From Singulisphaera acidiphila DSM 18658 (GTDB taxonomy: Bacteria > Planctomycetota > Planctomycetia > Isosphaerales > Isosphaeraceae), in assembly GCF_000242455.2 (NCBI RefSeq), contig NC_019892.1, positions 5,776,744 through 5,840,743 of the forward strand: a DNA stretch of 64,000 nt. The letters are read 5' to 3'. The notes under the pieces were generated by a model. It did not search any database. It was not told the DNA's origin and saw only the letters and a list, made by a program, of their open reading frames with translations. The position numbers were made by a program, and so were the translations under genes. This document shows positions 17,038 through 25,887 of the stretch, piece by piece. Position 1 is the first letter of the stretch; each line of letters opens with the position of its first letter.

Positions 17038-18942
17038 TCACGGGTGAGCGAAACTTCCCAGGCGCGTTGGGTTTCGCCAGACTCGGCAGAATGCGGCTTC
17101 GGTCCGATGATAGCCAGGTTCGGGCCAGGTGGTTTCCGTCGAGTAGCCCCGTGACTTGCCGTCGGGGCTCGTGAATTCGTAGAGAGGTGCGGTCGTCGCT
17201 GGTGGATTCTGAGCGTCGGCCGGCAAGGCGTGGAACATGGGGGAGGAATCCGCTTCGTCGGGATTCGCGTCGAGAACCAGCTTCGTGGTGCCCTCGGTCT
17301 TCCTTGCGAAGACCGGCACGGTTTTGATCCCGGGATGCTCCAGGGCGAAAAAGGCAACGGAAGCAGAGGCTCCGGCAGGCTCACCGTCTTTGCCGCGTGA
17401 CTGGCTCAGGACAAACGTTCCGTCCTGGCGGTAGACGGCGACCGGGAGATTGAGCCGAGGGTCGGCCAGGTCGAGCTGGTACATGACTTGGTTGTAGTCA
17501 TAGCGCGGAGTCGCGTCCGTGTTGCTCGAGAACGTGTGGGTGTATGTCCCTTCGAAGAAAATCCGCTTCCCCCCCTCCTGGTCCAGCATCGGGTGCTGTT
17601 TCGGGTTGTAGAAGCTGTAGTTGTCGTGAGTGACGACCTTGCGAGCGTAGACCCAGGGGCCGAGCGGCGAGTCGGCCGCGGCAAACCAGACTTCGCCGAG
17701 GAACGATGTGCCTCCAACTTCGACCGTGATCATGACCCAGCGCTTGAGGGAGTCGTTCCAGTAAACCGACCCCCCGTGTGCGGCGACCGCCTTGCCCGTG
17801 TCGGCGTCCTGCAACGCGAGCAGAACTTCATCCGGCTTGAGGAGTTCCTTTTGGATGAGCTTCGCCTGCTCGGTCGCGTACAAGGCGGGCGTGTCGGTCT
17901 TCCAGGTATAGCGGGCTGAACCATCCTCGGCGCGGTCGATCTTCGGTGTGTCCAGCCGGCTCCCTTTCATCAGGCAGGTGAATGCCTCGTACCGCTCGGG
18001 CCGTGCGAGCGATTCCGGGTCGGCCTTGACCCGGACCAGAGGGTACGGCCTGGCAAAGTAGACATACTCCACGCCGTCGACAACCTTCAGGAAGGGGTGC
18101 CCGCCGAGAAGGGCAGGGCTATCCAGAGGGAAGGTCGTGACCTTCTTGAATCGCTGAGTTATGTTGTCGAATTCGACAAGTCCACGTTCATAAACATCGA
18201 GAAGATTGCGGATCTTGGCGTATCCGGCGAACATCCGTTCGCGGCCGGACTCATCGCGAATGGCGACGAGCCCGTCGATCCAGGTCGGCCCGCTGCCGGG
18301 CATCTGGGCCTCGGCGCGGGCAAAGCCGTCGTCTCCCACAAAATAGTCGAGGTCGACCCCGCGTTTGGGATCGAGTCCGCCGTCGGCCGGGAGCAGCGAG
18401 GTGGCACCTGGGACGTTAAAGTTTCCCAACGGGTAGCCGGGGCGGTTCGTATCGCCCCAAAACCAGTAGATTTTGCCTTGATAGACCGCGTTAACCACGC
18501 TGTCCGAGCCCAGGACCTTGCCGTTGAGGACCGGCTGCCGCAAGGGATTCGAGTGGCCCACGAGCAGGCTGTCGCGGTAGATTCCCCCTCCCGTGACTCG
18601 GTAGAGCCGCTCGGCGATGTTGATTCGCTTGAGCTTCAACTGGGCCGATCCCCCTTCGCAGACCGCAAGCGCTTTCCCACGGTAACCGAAGCCGTCCTTG
18701 GGGAATTCATAGCCGTGGCTCCGGACGTTGAAGAAGACGGCCTGATCCATCAACCCCGGCTCCCCGAAGGCCGCGATCCCATTGCTGTCCGTGACCAGCC
18801 GGATGTCGTTCACTGTCTTGAGCTCGACGAGCGGAACTCCGCGGCCGGTCTGTTCGTCGACGACCTCGATCGTAAACGGCCGAGGTGCAGCGGGGGCGGC
18901 GGCGACCAGCGACAGCATCAAGAACAGCGCGGCCTGGGTCAT
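17038..18942 (-). CDS. Secreted DUF4185-like beta-propeller protein
   Basis: A 634-residue exported protein with a short signal peptide (MTQAALFLMLSLVAAAPAAP). A small beta domain follows (about 22-105: FTIEVVDEQTGRGVPLVEL, a carboxypeptidase-regulatory-like or collagen-binding-B-like fold). The long remainder resembles five-bladed propellers of the GH43/DUF4185 kind, with blade motifs such as GKIYWFWGDTNRPGYPLGNF, ERMFAGYAKIRN, VEYVYFARPYPLV and WVMITVEVGGTSFLGEVWFA. These folds often act on or bind polysaccharides, so a carbohydrate role is plausible but not shown. ATG 18942 has GGAG ten bases upstream. It is the last gene on the minus strand before the dispersed repeat and the surface-protein operon. 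Confidence 0.72.
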   Translation of the reverse strand: MTQAALFLMLSLVAAAPAAPRPFTIEVVDEQTGRGVPLVELKTVNDIRLVTDSNGIAAFGEPGLMDQAVFFNVRSHGYEFPKDGFGYRGKALAVCEGGSAQLKLKRINIAERLYRVTGGGIYRDSLLVGHSNPLRQPVLNGKVLGSDSVVNAVYQGKIYWFWGDTNRPGYPLGNFNVPGATSLLPADGGLDPKRGVDLDYFVGDDGFARAEAQMPGSGPTWIDGLVAIRDESGRERMFAGYAKIRNLLDVYERGLVEFDNITQRFKKVTTFPLDSPALLGGHPFLKVVDGVEYVYFARPYPLVRVKADPESLARPERYEAFTCLMKGSRLDTPKIDRAEDGSARYTWKTDTPALYATEQAKLIQKELLKPDEVLLALQDADTGKAVAAHGGSVYWNDSLKRWVMITVEVGGTSFLGEVWFAAADSPLGPWVYARKVVTHDNYSFYNPKQHPMLDQEGGKRIFFEGTYTHTFSSNTDATPRYDYNQVMYQLDLADPRLNLPVAVYRQDGTFVLSQSRGKDGEPAGASASVAFFALEHPGIKTVPVFARKTEGTTKLVLDANPDEADSSPMFHALPADAQNPPATTAPLYEFTSPDGKSRGYSTETTWPEPGYHRTEAAFCRVWRNPTRLGSFAHP

Positions 18943-19179
18943 CGTCTTGATTCTCCAACGTTAAGGATCGCCTGGAATCCACCGGGTTGACCTTCGGGCG
19001 TGTTCACCGCTGGGTGGTTGTGATCCACCCGAACGAGAATCGCTGCCATTTAATTAAGGATCACCCCGGACCGATCTCAATGATACTGCAAAGCGAACGG
19101 AATCGTCTTGATCCCGTTCTCTTGATCCTTCGTTGGCGAACTTTATTTTGGAAGCCCCTAGAACAGGCGGGCATCTTGT

Positions 19180-19342
19180 GGCCCTGGAGGGGCGACCGTT
19201 CATAGCCAGAGGCGTAAGTCTCTGAGAATAATGATGCGCAAATAAAAAAGAGTCGCAGCCATGCGTAGTCTGCAATGCGCGGGCATGACGAATCCTATCC
19301 AGATATTACGCACCTGGCTATGAGCGGTCGCCCCTCCGGGCC
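19180..19342. repeat. Dispersed inverted repeat, copy A
   Basis: Left arm 19180-19224 (GGCCCTGGAGGGGCGACCGT then TCATAGCCAGAGGCGTAAGT) and right arm 19300-19342 are imperfect reverse complements: the right arm read backwards gives GGCCCGGAGGGGCGACCGCT then CATAGCCAGGTGCGTAATAT. The 75-base centre is A+T-richer. Copy B near 51.9 kb has the same arms. No transposase lies in it; it resembles a non-autonomous repeat or a large REP-like palindrome. Confidence 0.8.
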
Positions 19343-19399
19343 GATGGCAAGCTCTCTGATTATGAAAAATAGACGTGATTGAGCTTGCGATCCTGAATT

Positions 19400-19444
19400 A
19401 AAAAAAGCCGTCGCGGCAAAGCCCCAAGGGCTTGCCACGACGGC
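19400..19444 (-). terminator. Rho-independent terminator of the SdrD-repeat surface protein gene
   Basis: On the minus strand GCCGTCGTGGCAAGCCC, a short loop and GCTTTGCCGCGACGGC form a long stem followed by seven T residues, about 30 bases after the stop codon of the surface protein gene at 19474. Confidence 0.85.
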
Positions 19445-19473
19445 CGACTTCGTTGCTCGGCCTTGATCGAGGA

Positions 19474-22400
19474 TTAGCTGGCCAAGGCACCCGCGGCATT
19501 CAGGTTTGTGAACAGCGTGGTGGCATTGGTGCGGTTGGAGGCCAGCACTTTGCCGTTCGAGGAGGTGGCGTTGGCCGCTTTCAGGATGACCCAGAGCGAT
19601 TGCTTGGCGTTGCTCAATCCGATGGATGACCCATTGGAACTAACGTTGAACAATTTCTGAGCGATCCCGAGGAACGAGGTGTTGAACCCGTAGGTATAGC
19701 CTGCCATACCGGCGAGGTTGACGTCCGTCACGTAGACCGACAGGGCTGTGGCCAGGACCTGGGCCTCGAGTGCCGTGCTCGACGCGGCCTTGAGCGTCTT
19801 GACGTACGTCGCGACATCGGCATTCGTCTTGCCGGCGAGGCTACCGTAGAGGTTGGAGAAGTTACTCGACAGCCAGTTGCCGAGGTTCAACGCGTTGCTC
19901 GAGCCGTTGAGGCTCTTGATCAGGTTTTGGCCGTTGGTGCCGCTCCAGAAGGCGACCGTGCCGGTATCATCGGCGCTCAGCGTATTGCTGTAGGCCTTGC
20001 TGCCGCCATTGTCTGCGCTGAAAAGGCGGCCCTGAGGAGTGTAAAAGATGTTACTGCCGTCGGGACCGAATCGATCGATGACCTGTCCGCAGACGAAGTC
20101 GACCTGGAAATAGCTGTCGGGAACGTCCACATTGAGCGAGTAGCTCCCGTTGCTCGTGTAGGTCATCGTGACCATGTCGAAGACTTCTTGCTTGTACGCC
20201 TGCGATGCCACAAACGTGGAGCCGGGCGCAGTGTAGCTCACCAGCGAGAAGGTGGCCGGATTGCTCGAGGAGGCGTTCTTCACGGTGAATTTGGCCGTGA
20301 CCGTATCGCCCGGGCTGACGTTGCCGCGCAGGTCGCTGACCTGCTTGCAACCATTAATGATATAGACAATATTCGAGATCTGGCAGCCGCAACCGATTTC
20401 CGCATTGGCAAAGTCGTTGCCGCCCGAGTCGTTCCCCGCCGTGACGGTCACGACGTACGAGTCGGTCAAAACGGGGCCGGTTCGAATCCAGCCCGTCGGA
20501 ACGACTTCGCGAATGGTGTAGGTTCCGGGTGTCAGACCGGTGAAGCTGTATGTACCATCCGCGGCGGTCGTGGTGGAAATATCTCCCGAGTCGAAAATTT
20601 TGTTGTTGTTCTTGTCGATGTAGATCTTCACGCCACCAAGAGGCGTGTCGTCACCAGTCAGTCCGTTGCCCGTGAGGTCGCGGAACTTCGTACCGCTGAT
20701 GGAACCGAATCGGCAGAGTCCCGCATCGACGGTGTTGTCCGTTTGTCCGCTGACGAGGGCGTAGCTGCCGGTGATACCTGTGGTTGTATCGGCATCACTA
20801 TCGCTGGCGTCGTTGCCGATGTTAGCGACGGTGAAGACGTATCCGGTCGGGGCCACGAATGCGACGCTGTAGCTTCCCGGTGCCAGCCCGGTGAAGCTGT
20901 AGATGCCGTTTGCATTGGTCGTGGTGGTCGCGATCACGTTACCACTGCTATTGCGTAGCTTGACGGTGACACCGGGGACGCCAGGTTCTCCGGCATCCTG
21001 CTGTCCGTTTCCGTTGCGGTCTTCCCAGACTCGATCGCCGATGGCTGCCGGGCGGTAGAGCCCTGCGTCGACGGTGTTGTCCGTCTGTCCGCTGACGAGG
21101 GTGTAGCTGCCGGTAAGGCCAGTGGCCGCATCGGCATCGCTGTCGCTGGCGTCATTGCCGATGTTGGCGGCGGTGAAGACGTATCCAGTTGGGGCCACGA
21201 ATGCAACGCTGTAGCTTCCCGGTGCCAGCCCGGTGAAGTTGTAGATACCGCTCGCATTGGTCGTGGTGGTTGCAATCACGCTGCCGCTACTATTGCGTAG
21301 CTTGACGGTGACGCCTGCAATGCCGAGTTCACCGGCATCTTGTTGTCCGTTTCCGTTGCTGTCTTCCCAGACTCGATCGCCGATAGCGGCTGGTCGATAA
21401 AGTCCTGCATCGACAGTGTTGTCCGTCTGTCCGCTGACGAGGGTGTAGCTGCCGGTGATGCCTGTGATCGCATCGGCATCGCTATCGGTGGCGTCGTTAC
21501 CGATATTGGCGGTCGTGAAGACGTATCCGGTCGGAGCCACGAATGCGACGCTGTAGCTTCCCGGTGCGAGTCCAGTGAAGTTGTAGAAGCCATTGCTGTC
21601 CGTCGTGGTGGTCGCGATCACATTGCCGTTGCTATCTCGCAGCTTGACGATGGCGCCTGCGATGCCGAGTTCACCGGCATCTTGCTGTCCGTTTCCGTTG
21701 CTGTCTTCCCAGACCCGATCGCCGATGGCCGCCGGGCGGTAAAGTCCTGCGTCGACGGTGTTGTCCGTCTGTCCGCTGACAAGGGTATAGCTGCCAGTGA
21801 TGCCTGTGGTCGCATCGGCATCACTGTCGGTGGCATCGTCGCCTCTGTTTGCGGTCGTGAAGACGTATCCGGCCGGAGCCACGAATGCGACGCTGTAGCT
21901 TCCCGGTGCGAGCCCGGTGAAGTTGTAGAAGCCATTGCTGTCCGTCGTGGTGGTCGCGATCACATTGCCGCTGCTATCTCGCAGTTTGACGATGGCGCCT
22001 GAGATGCCGAGTTCACCGGCATCCTGCTGTCCGTTTCCGTTGCGGTCTTCCCAGACCCGATCGCCGATGGCCGCCGGTCGATAGAGCCCTGCATCGACGG
22101 TGTTGTCTGTCTGTCCGCTGACGAGGGTGTAGCTGCCGGTAAGGCCAGTGGCGGCATCGGCATCGCTGTCGGTGGCGTCGTCGCCGCTGTTTGCGGTCGT
22201 GAAGACGTATCCGGCCGGAGCCACGAATGCAACGCTGTAGCTTCCCGGTGCGAGTCCAGTGAAGTTGTAGAAGCCATTGCTGTCCGTCGTGGTGGTCGCG
22301 ATCACATTGCCGCTGCTATCTCGCAGTTTGACGATGGTGCCTGAGATGCCGAGTTCACCGGCATCCTGCTGTCCGTTTCCGTTGCTGTCTTCCCAGACTC

Positions 22401-23838
22401 GATCGCCGATAGCGGCTGGTCGATAAAGTCCTGCATCGACAGTGTTGTCCGTCTGTCCGCTGACGAGGGTGTAGCTGCCGGTGATGCCTGTGATCGCATC
22501 GGCATCGCTATCGGTGGCGTCGTTACCGATATTGGCGGTCGTGAAGACGTATCCGGTCGGGGCCACGAATGCGACGCTGTAGCTTCCCGGTGCGAGCCCG
22601 GTGAAGTTGTAGAAGCCATTGCTGTCCGTCGTGGTGGTCGCGATCACGTTGCCGCTGCTATCTCGCAGCTTGACGATGACGCCGGGGATGCCGAGTTCTC
22701 CGTCGTCCTGCTGCCCGTTTCCGTTGCTATCTTCCCAGACCCGATCGCCGAGTGAGGCGGAGGCGGGCGCCGCGGTGTTGGCGAAGTTAAAGCTTCCTTT
22801 AGCGATGATATTCTGGCGCGCTGGAAGAACCGTATCGAGGTTGATCGCCAGTTCGTTCTTGCCGCTCGCATCGGCCAGGAAGAAGTCGCGGGCTGCTAAA
22901 AGATCGCTGTAATCCTGAGGAGATGTGCGGGCCGGGTCGTAGCCGAGGACCTGGAAATTGCTGCCATATTCCAACGTCCAGATCGCGACCTGTAATCCCG
23001 AGGTGCGTGCCTTGAGCGAGAGCGGCTGGAGTACTGCGGGAAGACTGCTCGTTTGGTCTAGGCTGGTCCCATAGTGGTTATACAGGTAAGCAATTTTTCC
23101 GCCATTGGCTGGTAAGGAGGAGATGGGGGTGGGGGTGACCTGCGCTGTATCCAGGTCCGTGTCGAGTTCGACGCAAAATGTGTCGAACTGTGTTGTCACC
23201 GGTCCTGGGCCAGCGGAGTCGCTCGTGAGGGTGAATTGGAACTTCGTGGGGGTTGTGAAGTGCGGGAAGTTCGAGTTCGACAGCTCTCCCGGGTCCTGGA
23301 TGCCGTTGCCGTTGATGTCGTTGAAGAGGTTGATTTGGAGTCGGTCGTAAGGGGTCGTCGCGCTCTGGTAGGTCGCCGTGATCTTGGCGGGGTCGATCGT
23401 CGTCACTTGGATTGCGTTGACGGCGACCGATGTGGCTGGGTAGACCTGAGACTGGATTTGCGTTCCGGAACTCTGGTAGGCGGCCGGCGGCGTCTGGACG
23501 AGCACGTAGGTCTGACCGGCCTTGAGGTCGTGCTTGCCGGTGATTGGGTCAATGACGTTGCTGTCATTAAATGTGTAGAAGCCATTGGCATCGGTCGTCG
23601 TCTGGCCGTATTGCACCGTCCGGGTCGCGTCGTAGAGGGTGATTGTTGCCCCTTGCACCCGCTGCTCCGTTGGACCGAGCAAGCCGTTGTGGTCGGAGTC
23701 GACAAACGAGGTCCCTTGAATGAAGACGTTGGCAGCCAGCAGTTGCCGCCTCTCGAACGTTTCGAGCGTCGGCTTATAACGGCGATTGGACACGAACGAT
23801 TGAACTCGATTGCGGGCGAACTTACGTAGGCTTGGCAT
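19474..23838 (-). CDS. Giant cell-surface protein: thioester domain plus SdrD B-type tandem repeats
   Basis: A 1454-residue surface protein. The basic N terminus (residues 1-24) leads to TLETFERRQLLAA (24-36), the planctomycete LEPR-XLL export/anchoring motif. A first SdrD B-like domain (about 38-135) contains DSDHNGLLG. Residues about 160-345 look like an adhesin thioester domain: DTFCVELD (Cys 222) and SGLQVAIW (Gln 283) match the paired motifs whose side chains form an internal thioester. Then come six 114-residue repeats (about 360-1043, VWEDSNGNGQQDAGELGI then VKLRDSSGNVIATTTTDSNG), a seventh divergent B domain and a 300-residue unique C terminus without CTERM or LPXTG sorting signal. 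No strong ribosome site (GGGA only). It follows the exosortase gene by 90 bases in the same direction and ends at a strong terminator. Function in adhesion is inferred. Confidence 0.88.
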   Translation of the reverse strand: MPSLRKFARNRVQSFVSNRRYKPTLETFERRQLLAANVFIQGTSFVDSDHNGLLGPTEQRVQGATITLYDATRTVQYGQTTTDANGFYTFNDSNVIDPITGKHDLKAGQTYVLVQTPPAAYQSSGTQIQSQVYPATSVAVNAIQVTTIDPAKITATYQSATTPYDRLQINLFNDINGNGIQDPGELSNSNFPHFTTPTKFQFTLTSDSAGPGPVTTQFDTFCVELDTDLDTAQVTPTPISSLPANGGKIAYLYNHYGTSLDQTSSLPAVLQPLSLKARTSGLQVAIWTLEYGSNFQVLGYDPARTSPQDYSDLLAARDFFLADASGKNELAINLDTVLPARQNIIAKGSFNFANTAAPASASLGDRVWEDSNGNGQQDDGELGIPGVIVKLRDSSGNVIATTTTDSNGFYNFTGLAPGSYSVAFVAPTGYVFTTANIGNDATDSDADAITGITGSYTLVSGQTDNTVDAGLYRPAAIGDRVWEDSNGNGQQDAGELGISGTIVKLRDSSGNVIATTTTDSNGFYNFTGLAPGSYSVAFVAPAGYVFTTANSGDDATDSDADAATGLTGSYTLVSGQTDNTVDAGLYRPAAIGDRVWEDRNGNGQQDAGELGISGAIVKLRDSSGNVIATTTTDSNGFYNFTGLAPGSYSVAFVAPAGYVFTTANRGDDATDSDADATTGITGSYTLVSGQTDNTVDAGLYRPAAIGDRVWEDSNGNGQQDAGELGIAGAIVKLRDSNGNVIATTTTDSNGFYNFTGLAPGSYSVAFVAPTGYVFTTANIGNDATDSDADAITGITGSYTLVSGQTDNTVDAGLYRPAAIGDRVWEDSNGNGQQDAGELGIAGVTVKLRNSSGSVIATTTTNASGIYNFTGLAPGSYSVAFVAPTGYVFTAANIGNDASDSDADAATGLTGSYTLVSGQTDNTVDAGLYRPAAIGDRVWEDRNGNGQQDAGEPGVPGVTVKLRNSSGNVIATTTTNANGIYSFTGLAPGSYSVAFVAPTGYVFTVANIGNDASDSDADTTTGITGSYALVSGQTDNTVDAGLCRFGSISGTKFRDLTGNGLTGDDTPLGGVKIYIDKNNNKIFDSGDISTTTAADGTYSFTGLTPGTYTIREVVPTGWIRTGPVLTDSYVVTVTAGNDSGGNDFANAEIGCGCQISNIVYIINGCKQVSDLRGNVSPGDTVTAKFTVKNASSSNPATFSLVSYTAPGSTFVASQAYKQEVFDMVTMTYTSNGSYSLNVDVPDSYFQVDFVCGQVIDRFGPDGSNIFYTPQGRLFSADNGGSKAYSNTLSADDTGTVAFWSGTNGQNLIKSLNGSSNALNLGNWLSSNFSNLYGSLAGKTNADVATYVKTLKAASSTALEAQVLATALSVYVTDVNLAGMAGYTYGFNTSFLGIAQKLFNVSSNGSSIGLSNAKQSLWVILKAANATSSNGKVLASNRTNATTLFTNLNAAGALAS
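20707..22757 (-). repeat. Six tandem 342-bp coding repeats (SdrD B-type)
   Basis: Six full units of 342 bases, each encoding 114 residues, lie head to tail inside the surface protein gene. Units are nearly identical in DNA; unit 1 and unit 4 share the same third-position variants, which suggests gene conversion or a three-unit duplication. A seventh, diverged B domain follows on the coding-sequence 3' side. Confidence 0.88.
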
Positions 23839-23928
23839 GGAGGTAAATCCCGTTGGATAAAATGAGGCGGTTTACGAATGGTTGTTCGTCGGCCTTGTTG
23901 TCTGTGCACCGGCCACGAGGAGTCTGGG

Positions 23929-25686
23929 TCAGCTCCAGAGGGACCAGGACCCGTTGATTAACACATAAGCGGATATGAGGGCATTGGTCGTGGCGTGGGC
24001 GACCACGGCGTCGGTGAGATTTCCACGGCGGCGGACGGCGAAGGCATAAAGGAGGCCGGCGACGGTCCCCGCAAGCCAACGGCCGTGAAGGGCACCGAAG
24101 AGGATTGACGATCCGAGCAGGGCCAACGGGGTGAAGGATCCGGGGGGGATGCTCAGAAAATGAACCGATTGCAGTCGCCGGATCAGGTATCCGCGGAATG
24201 CAAGTTCTTCGGCCAGTGGAACCGTCAGCACCGAACCTGCAACGCGGAAGATCAGCCAGAGGGTTGCCCAGCCTCTGGGCAACCTTCGTAGGCCGTCGAG
24301 GAGGGCTGTCTCCGAGCGGGACTCGGCGTGAAGCGGTTCGAGCGCCATCCAGAGCACGAAAACGGCCAGGCCGATCAGCACGGCCCCCCAAGACCAGGTT
24401 CGACGCAGGTCGGCGTATTGTCGTCGGTAAATCCAGAGCACCAGCAACGCCGCTGGCACGCGCAACGGGTAGAGGAAATCGAAGCCGCTGGAGAATGCGC
24501 CAGTGACCATGGTTGTGGCGACGATGGCGAGCATTGGGATCAGGTACGCGGCGGTGGGAGAGGTAAAACTCGACTCGTTGCGGGACTGTGCTTCGACCGT
24601 GAACAGGGGCGATCGCCTGGCCATGAAGATGATGCCGAGTCCCACGGCGTTAAACGCCAGCCAACCTGCCTGCGAATGGAATCCGCCTCGGGCGATGGTC
24701 TCCGATCCCCAACTGCCGATCGCGACGAGTCCGGTGATTCGCAGAGCATTCGTCAGCCAGATCAGGGCGGTTCCAAGCGGGAGAAGGAGGAACGCTTGGG
24801 GGAACCGGAGGGTGCGGCGGAAAATCCAGAGACAGCCGCTCAGGAAGACCAAAATCAGGCCGATTCCCTCGTAACCGGAGCAGCCAGGCGCGATCCGGAC
24901 TCGAAACTTTGCTGTCCCGACGACAAGGTCGGCAGGCCGGCAGACGACATCGCGCGTCACGAGGCTAAGCAGTCCCCGGACGAGATAGAGTGTGCCCTTG
25001 CCGAGCGGACGCCAGAGGAGATTTGTGGCCTGACCGGCTGCCCACGCCGCTATTCCAAAGGCCAGCCCAACCGAGAGGGCCACCGCGAGGTCGCGTCCCA
25101 TCGTTCGCCAGAGTCGAGGCGGCACCACCGTCGCGACCCAAAGCCCGAATGTCGCCGCGCCCGTCGCGGCCCATACCGCGAGTAGCACGCGGGATGCGAA
25201 GGGCGAAACGCCGGCTCCTTCCACCAGCGCGGCGGTGATCAGGAAGAAGGCGGCGAAGAGCGCCGAGTGCCCCAGCAGATAAGCCCAGGCGACCTGAGTG
25301 CCTTGTGGCTCAATGAGGGCATCGCGCAGCCGGCGCCCGCAAAAGAGGGCCATTGCCACCAGAGACGCGATGGCGACTCGTGGCAGGTGATGGGACTGCC
25401 CGAGCAGCCACGCCCCCTCGGTATGCGCACCCAGGCTTGCCATGTCAAAGCGGATGGTCAGCCCAATCATCTCTGCCGGCAGCAAGGCAATCACCAGGCC
25501 CCAGCACGCCAAGGAGCGAAATCTTGCGGCCGACTGGCTTGTGGCGATGTTGACGGTCGCGGACAACGAGGTGGCTCCAGCCAGGATCGGTGGATAAGAG
25601 TAAGCAAGAATCAAGAGGCAAGCGCGACCGACTCGAGGCGATTGACCCTCAAGTGACCCCAGTGGGAGGGTCGCACTTGCCTCCAC
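23929..25686 (-). CDS. xrtE: Exosortase E fused to a CPBP (CAAX/Abi) intramembrane protease
   Basis: A 585-residue integral membrane protein with two halves. The exosortase half (about 20-355) has many membrane segments and the transpeptidase triad Cys 269 in APGCSGYEGIG, Arg 316 in LTNALRIT and His 337 in GGFHSQAGW. The C-terminal half (about 380-585) is a CPBP protease with EELAFRG (Glu 493-494, Arg 498), FGALHGRW (His 534) and AHATTN (His 564, Asn 568). This fusion is the known exosortase E/protease of VPEID-CTERM systems; it cuts and probably anchors proteins carrying that C-terminal signal. It starts at GTG 25686, nine bases after the stop of the VPEID peptide gene; the start has no Shine-Dalgarno, so translation is probably coupled. 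The surface-protein gene follows. Confidence 0.92.
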   Translation of the reverse strand: MEASATLPLGSLEGQSPRVGRACLLILAYSYPPILAGATSLSATVNIATSQSAARFRSLACWGLVIALLPAEMIGLTIRFDMASLGAHTEGAWLLGQSHHLPRVAIASLVAMALFCGRRLRDALIEPQGTQVAWAYLLGHSALFAAFFLITAALVEGAGVSPFASRVLLAVWAATGAATFGLWVATVVPPRLWRTMGRDLAVALSVGLAFGIAAWAAGQATNLLWRPLGKGTLYLVRGLLSLVTRDVVCRPADLVVGTAKFRVRIAPGCSGYEGIGLILVFLSGCLWIFRRTLRFPQAFLLLPLGTALIWLTNALRITGLVAIGSWGSETIARGGFHSQAGWLAFNAVGLGIIFMARRSPLFTVEAQSRNESSFTSPTAAYLIPMLAIVATTMVTGAFSSGFDFLYPLRVPAALLVLWIYRRQYADLRRTWSWGAVLIGLAVFVLWMALEPLHAESRSETALLDGLRRLPRGWATLWLIFRVAGSVLTVPLAEELAFRGYLIRRLQSVHFLSIPPGSFTPLALLGSSILFGALHGRWLAGTVAGLLYAFAVRRRGNLTDAVVAHATTNALISAYVLINGSWSLWS

Positions 25687-25695
25687 GGCCGAGGA

Positions 25696-25887
25696 TTATT
25701 TGCGCCGGCAGCGGTCGGTCAGCAGCATCAGGCCGCCGCTGAGGAGCGTCATGGCTCCGGCGATCGAACCGGGATCGATCTCCGGCGCATCCAGGTCCCT
25801 CGAAGCCCAAGCTACGTTGCTGAGGGCGGCCACAACAAGCATGAGGCCACAAGTCCGCAATAGCCGATTGAACATTCTCGTTTTCAT
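25696..25887 (-). CDS. VPEID-CTERM peptide, cognate substrate of exosortase E
   Basis: A 63-residue small protein. Residues 1-28 are a signal peptide (basic MKTRMFNRLLRT, then LMLVVAALSNVAWA), followed by only about five residues before the sorting signal: APEIDPGS (34-41), a hydrophobic helix AGAMTLLSGGLMLLTD (43-58) and the basic tail RCRRK. This is the VPEID-CTERM form of exosortase signals, and the adjacent exosortase E is its expected processing enzyme. The mature peptide after both cleavages would be very short. ATG 25887 with GAGAG eight bases upstream is preferred over the longer frame from 25920. First gene of the xrtE operon. The tiny mature length is typical of this family as I recall, but what it does is unknown. 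Confidence 0.9.
   Translation of the reverse strand: MKTRMFNRLLRTCGLMLVVAALSNVAWASRDLDAPEIDPGSIAGAMTLLSGGLMLLTDRCRRK

Noticed and set aside
19927-22002. Plus-strand frames in the SdrD repeat gene (19927-20958, 21340-22002)
   Set aside because: They repeat with the 342-base period and are complements of the surface protein.
20707-22757. CRISPR array
   Set aside because: Units are 342 bases, coding and contiguous without spacers. The 30-base repeats in 38071-38640 are also coding, so no CRISPR is present.
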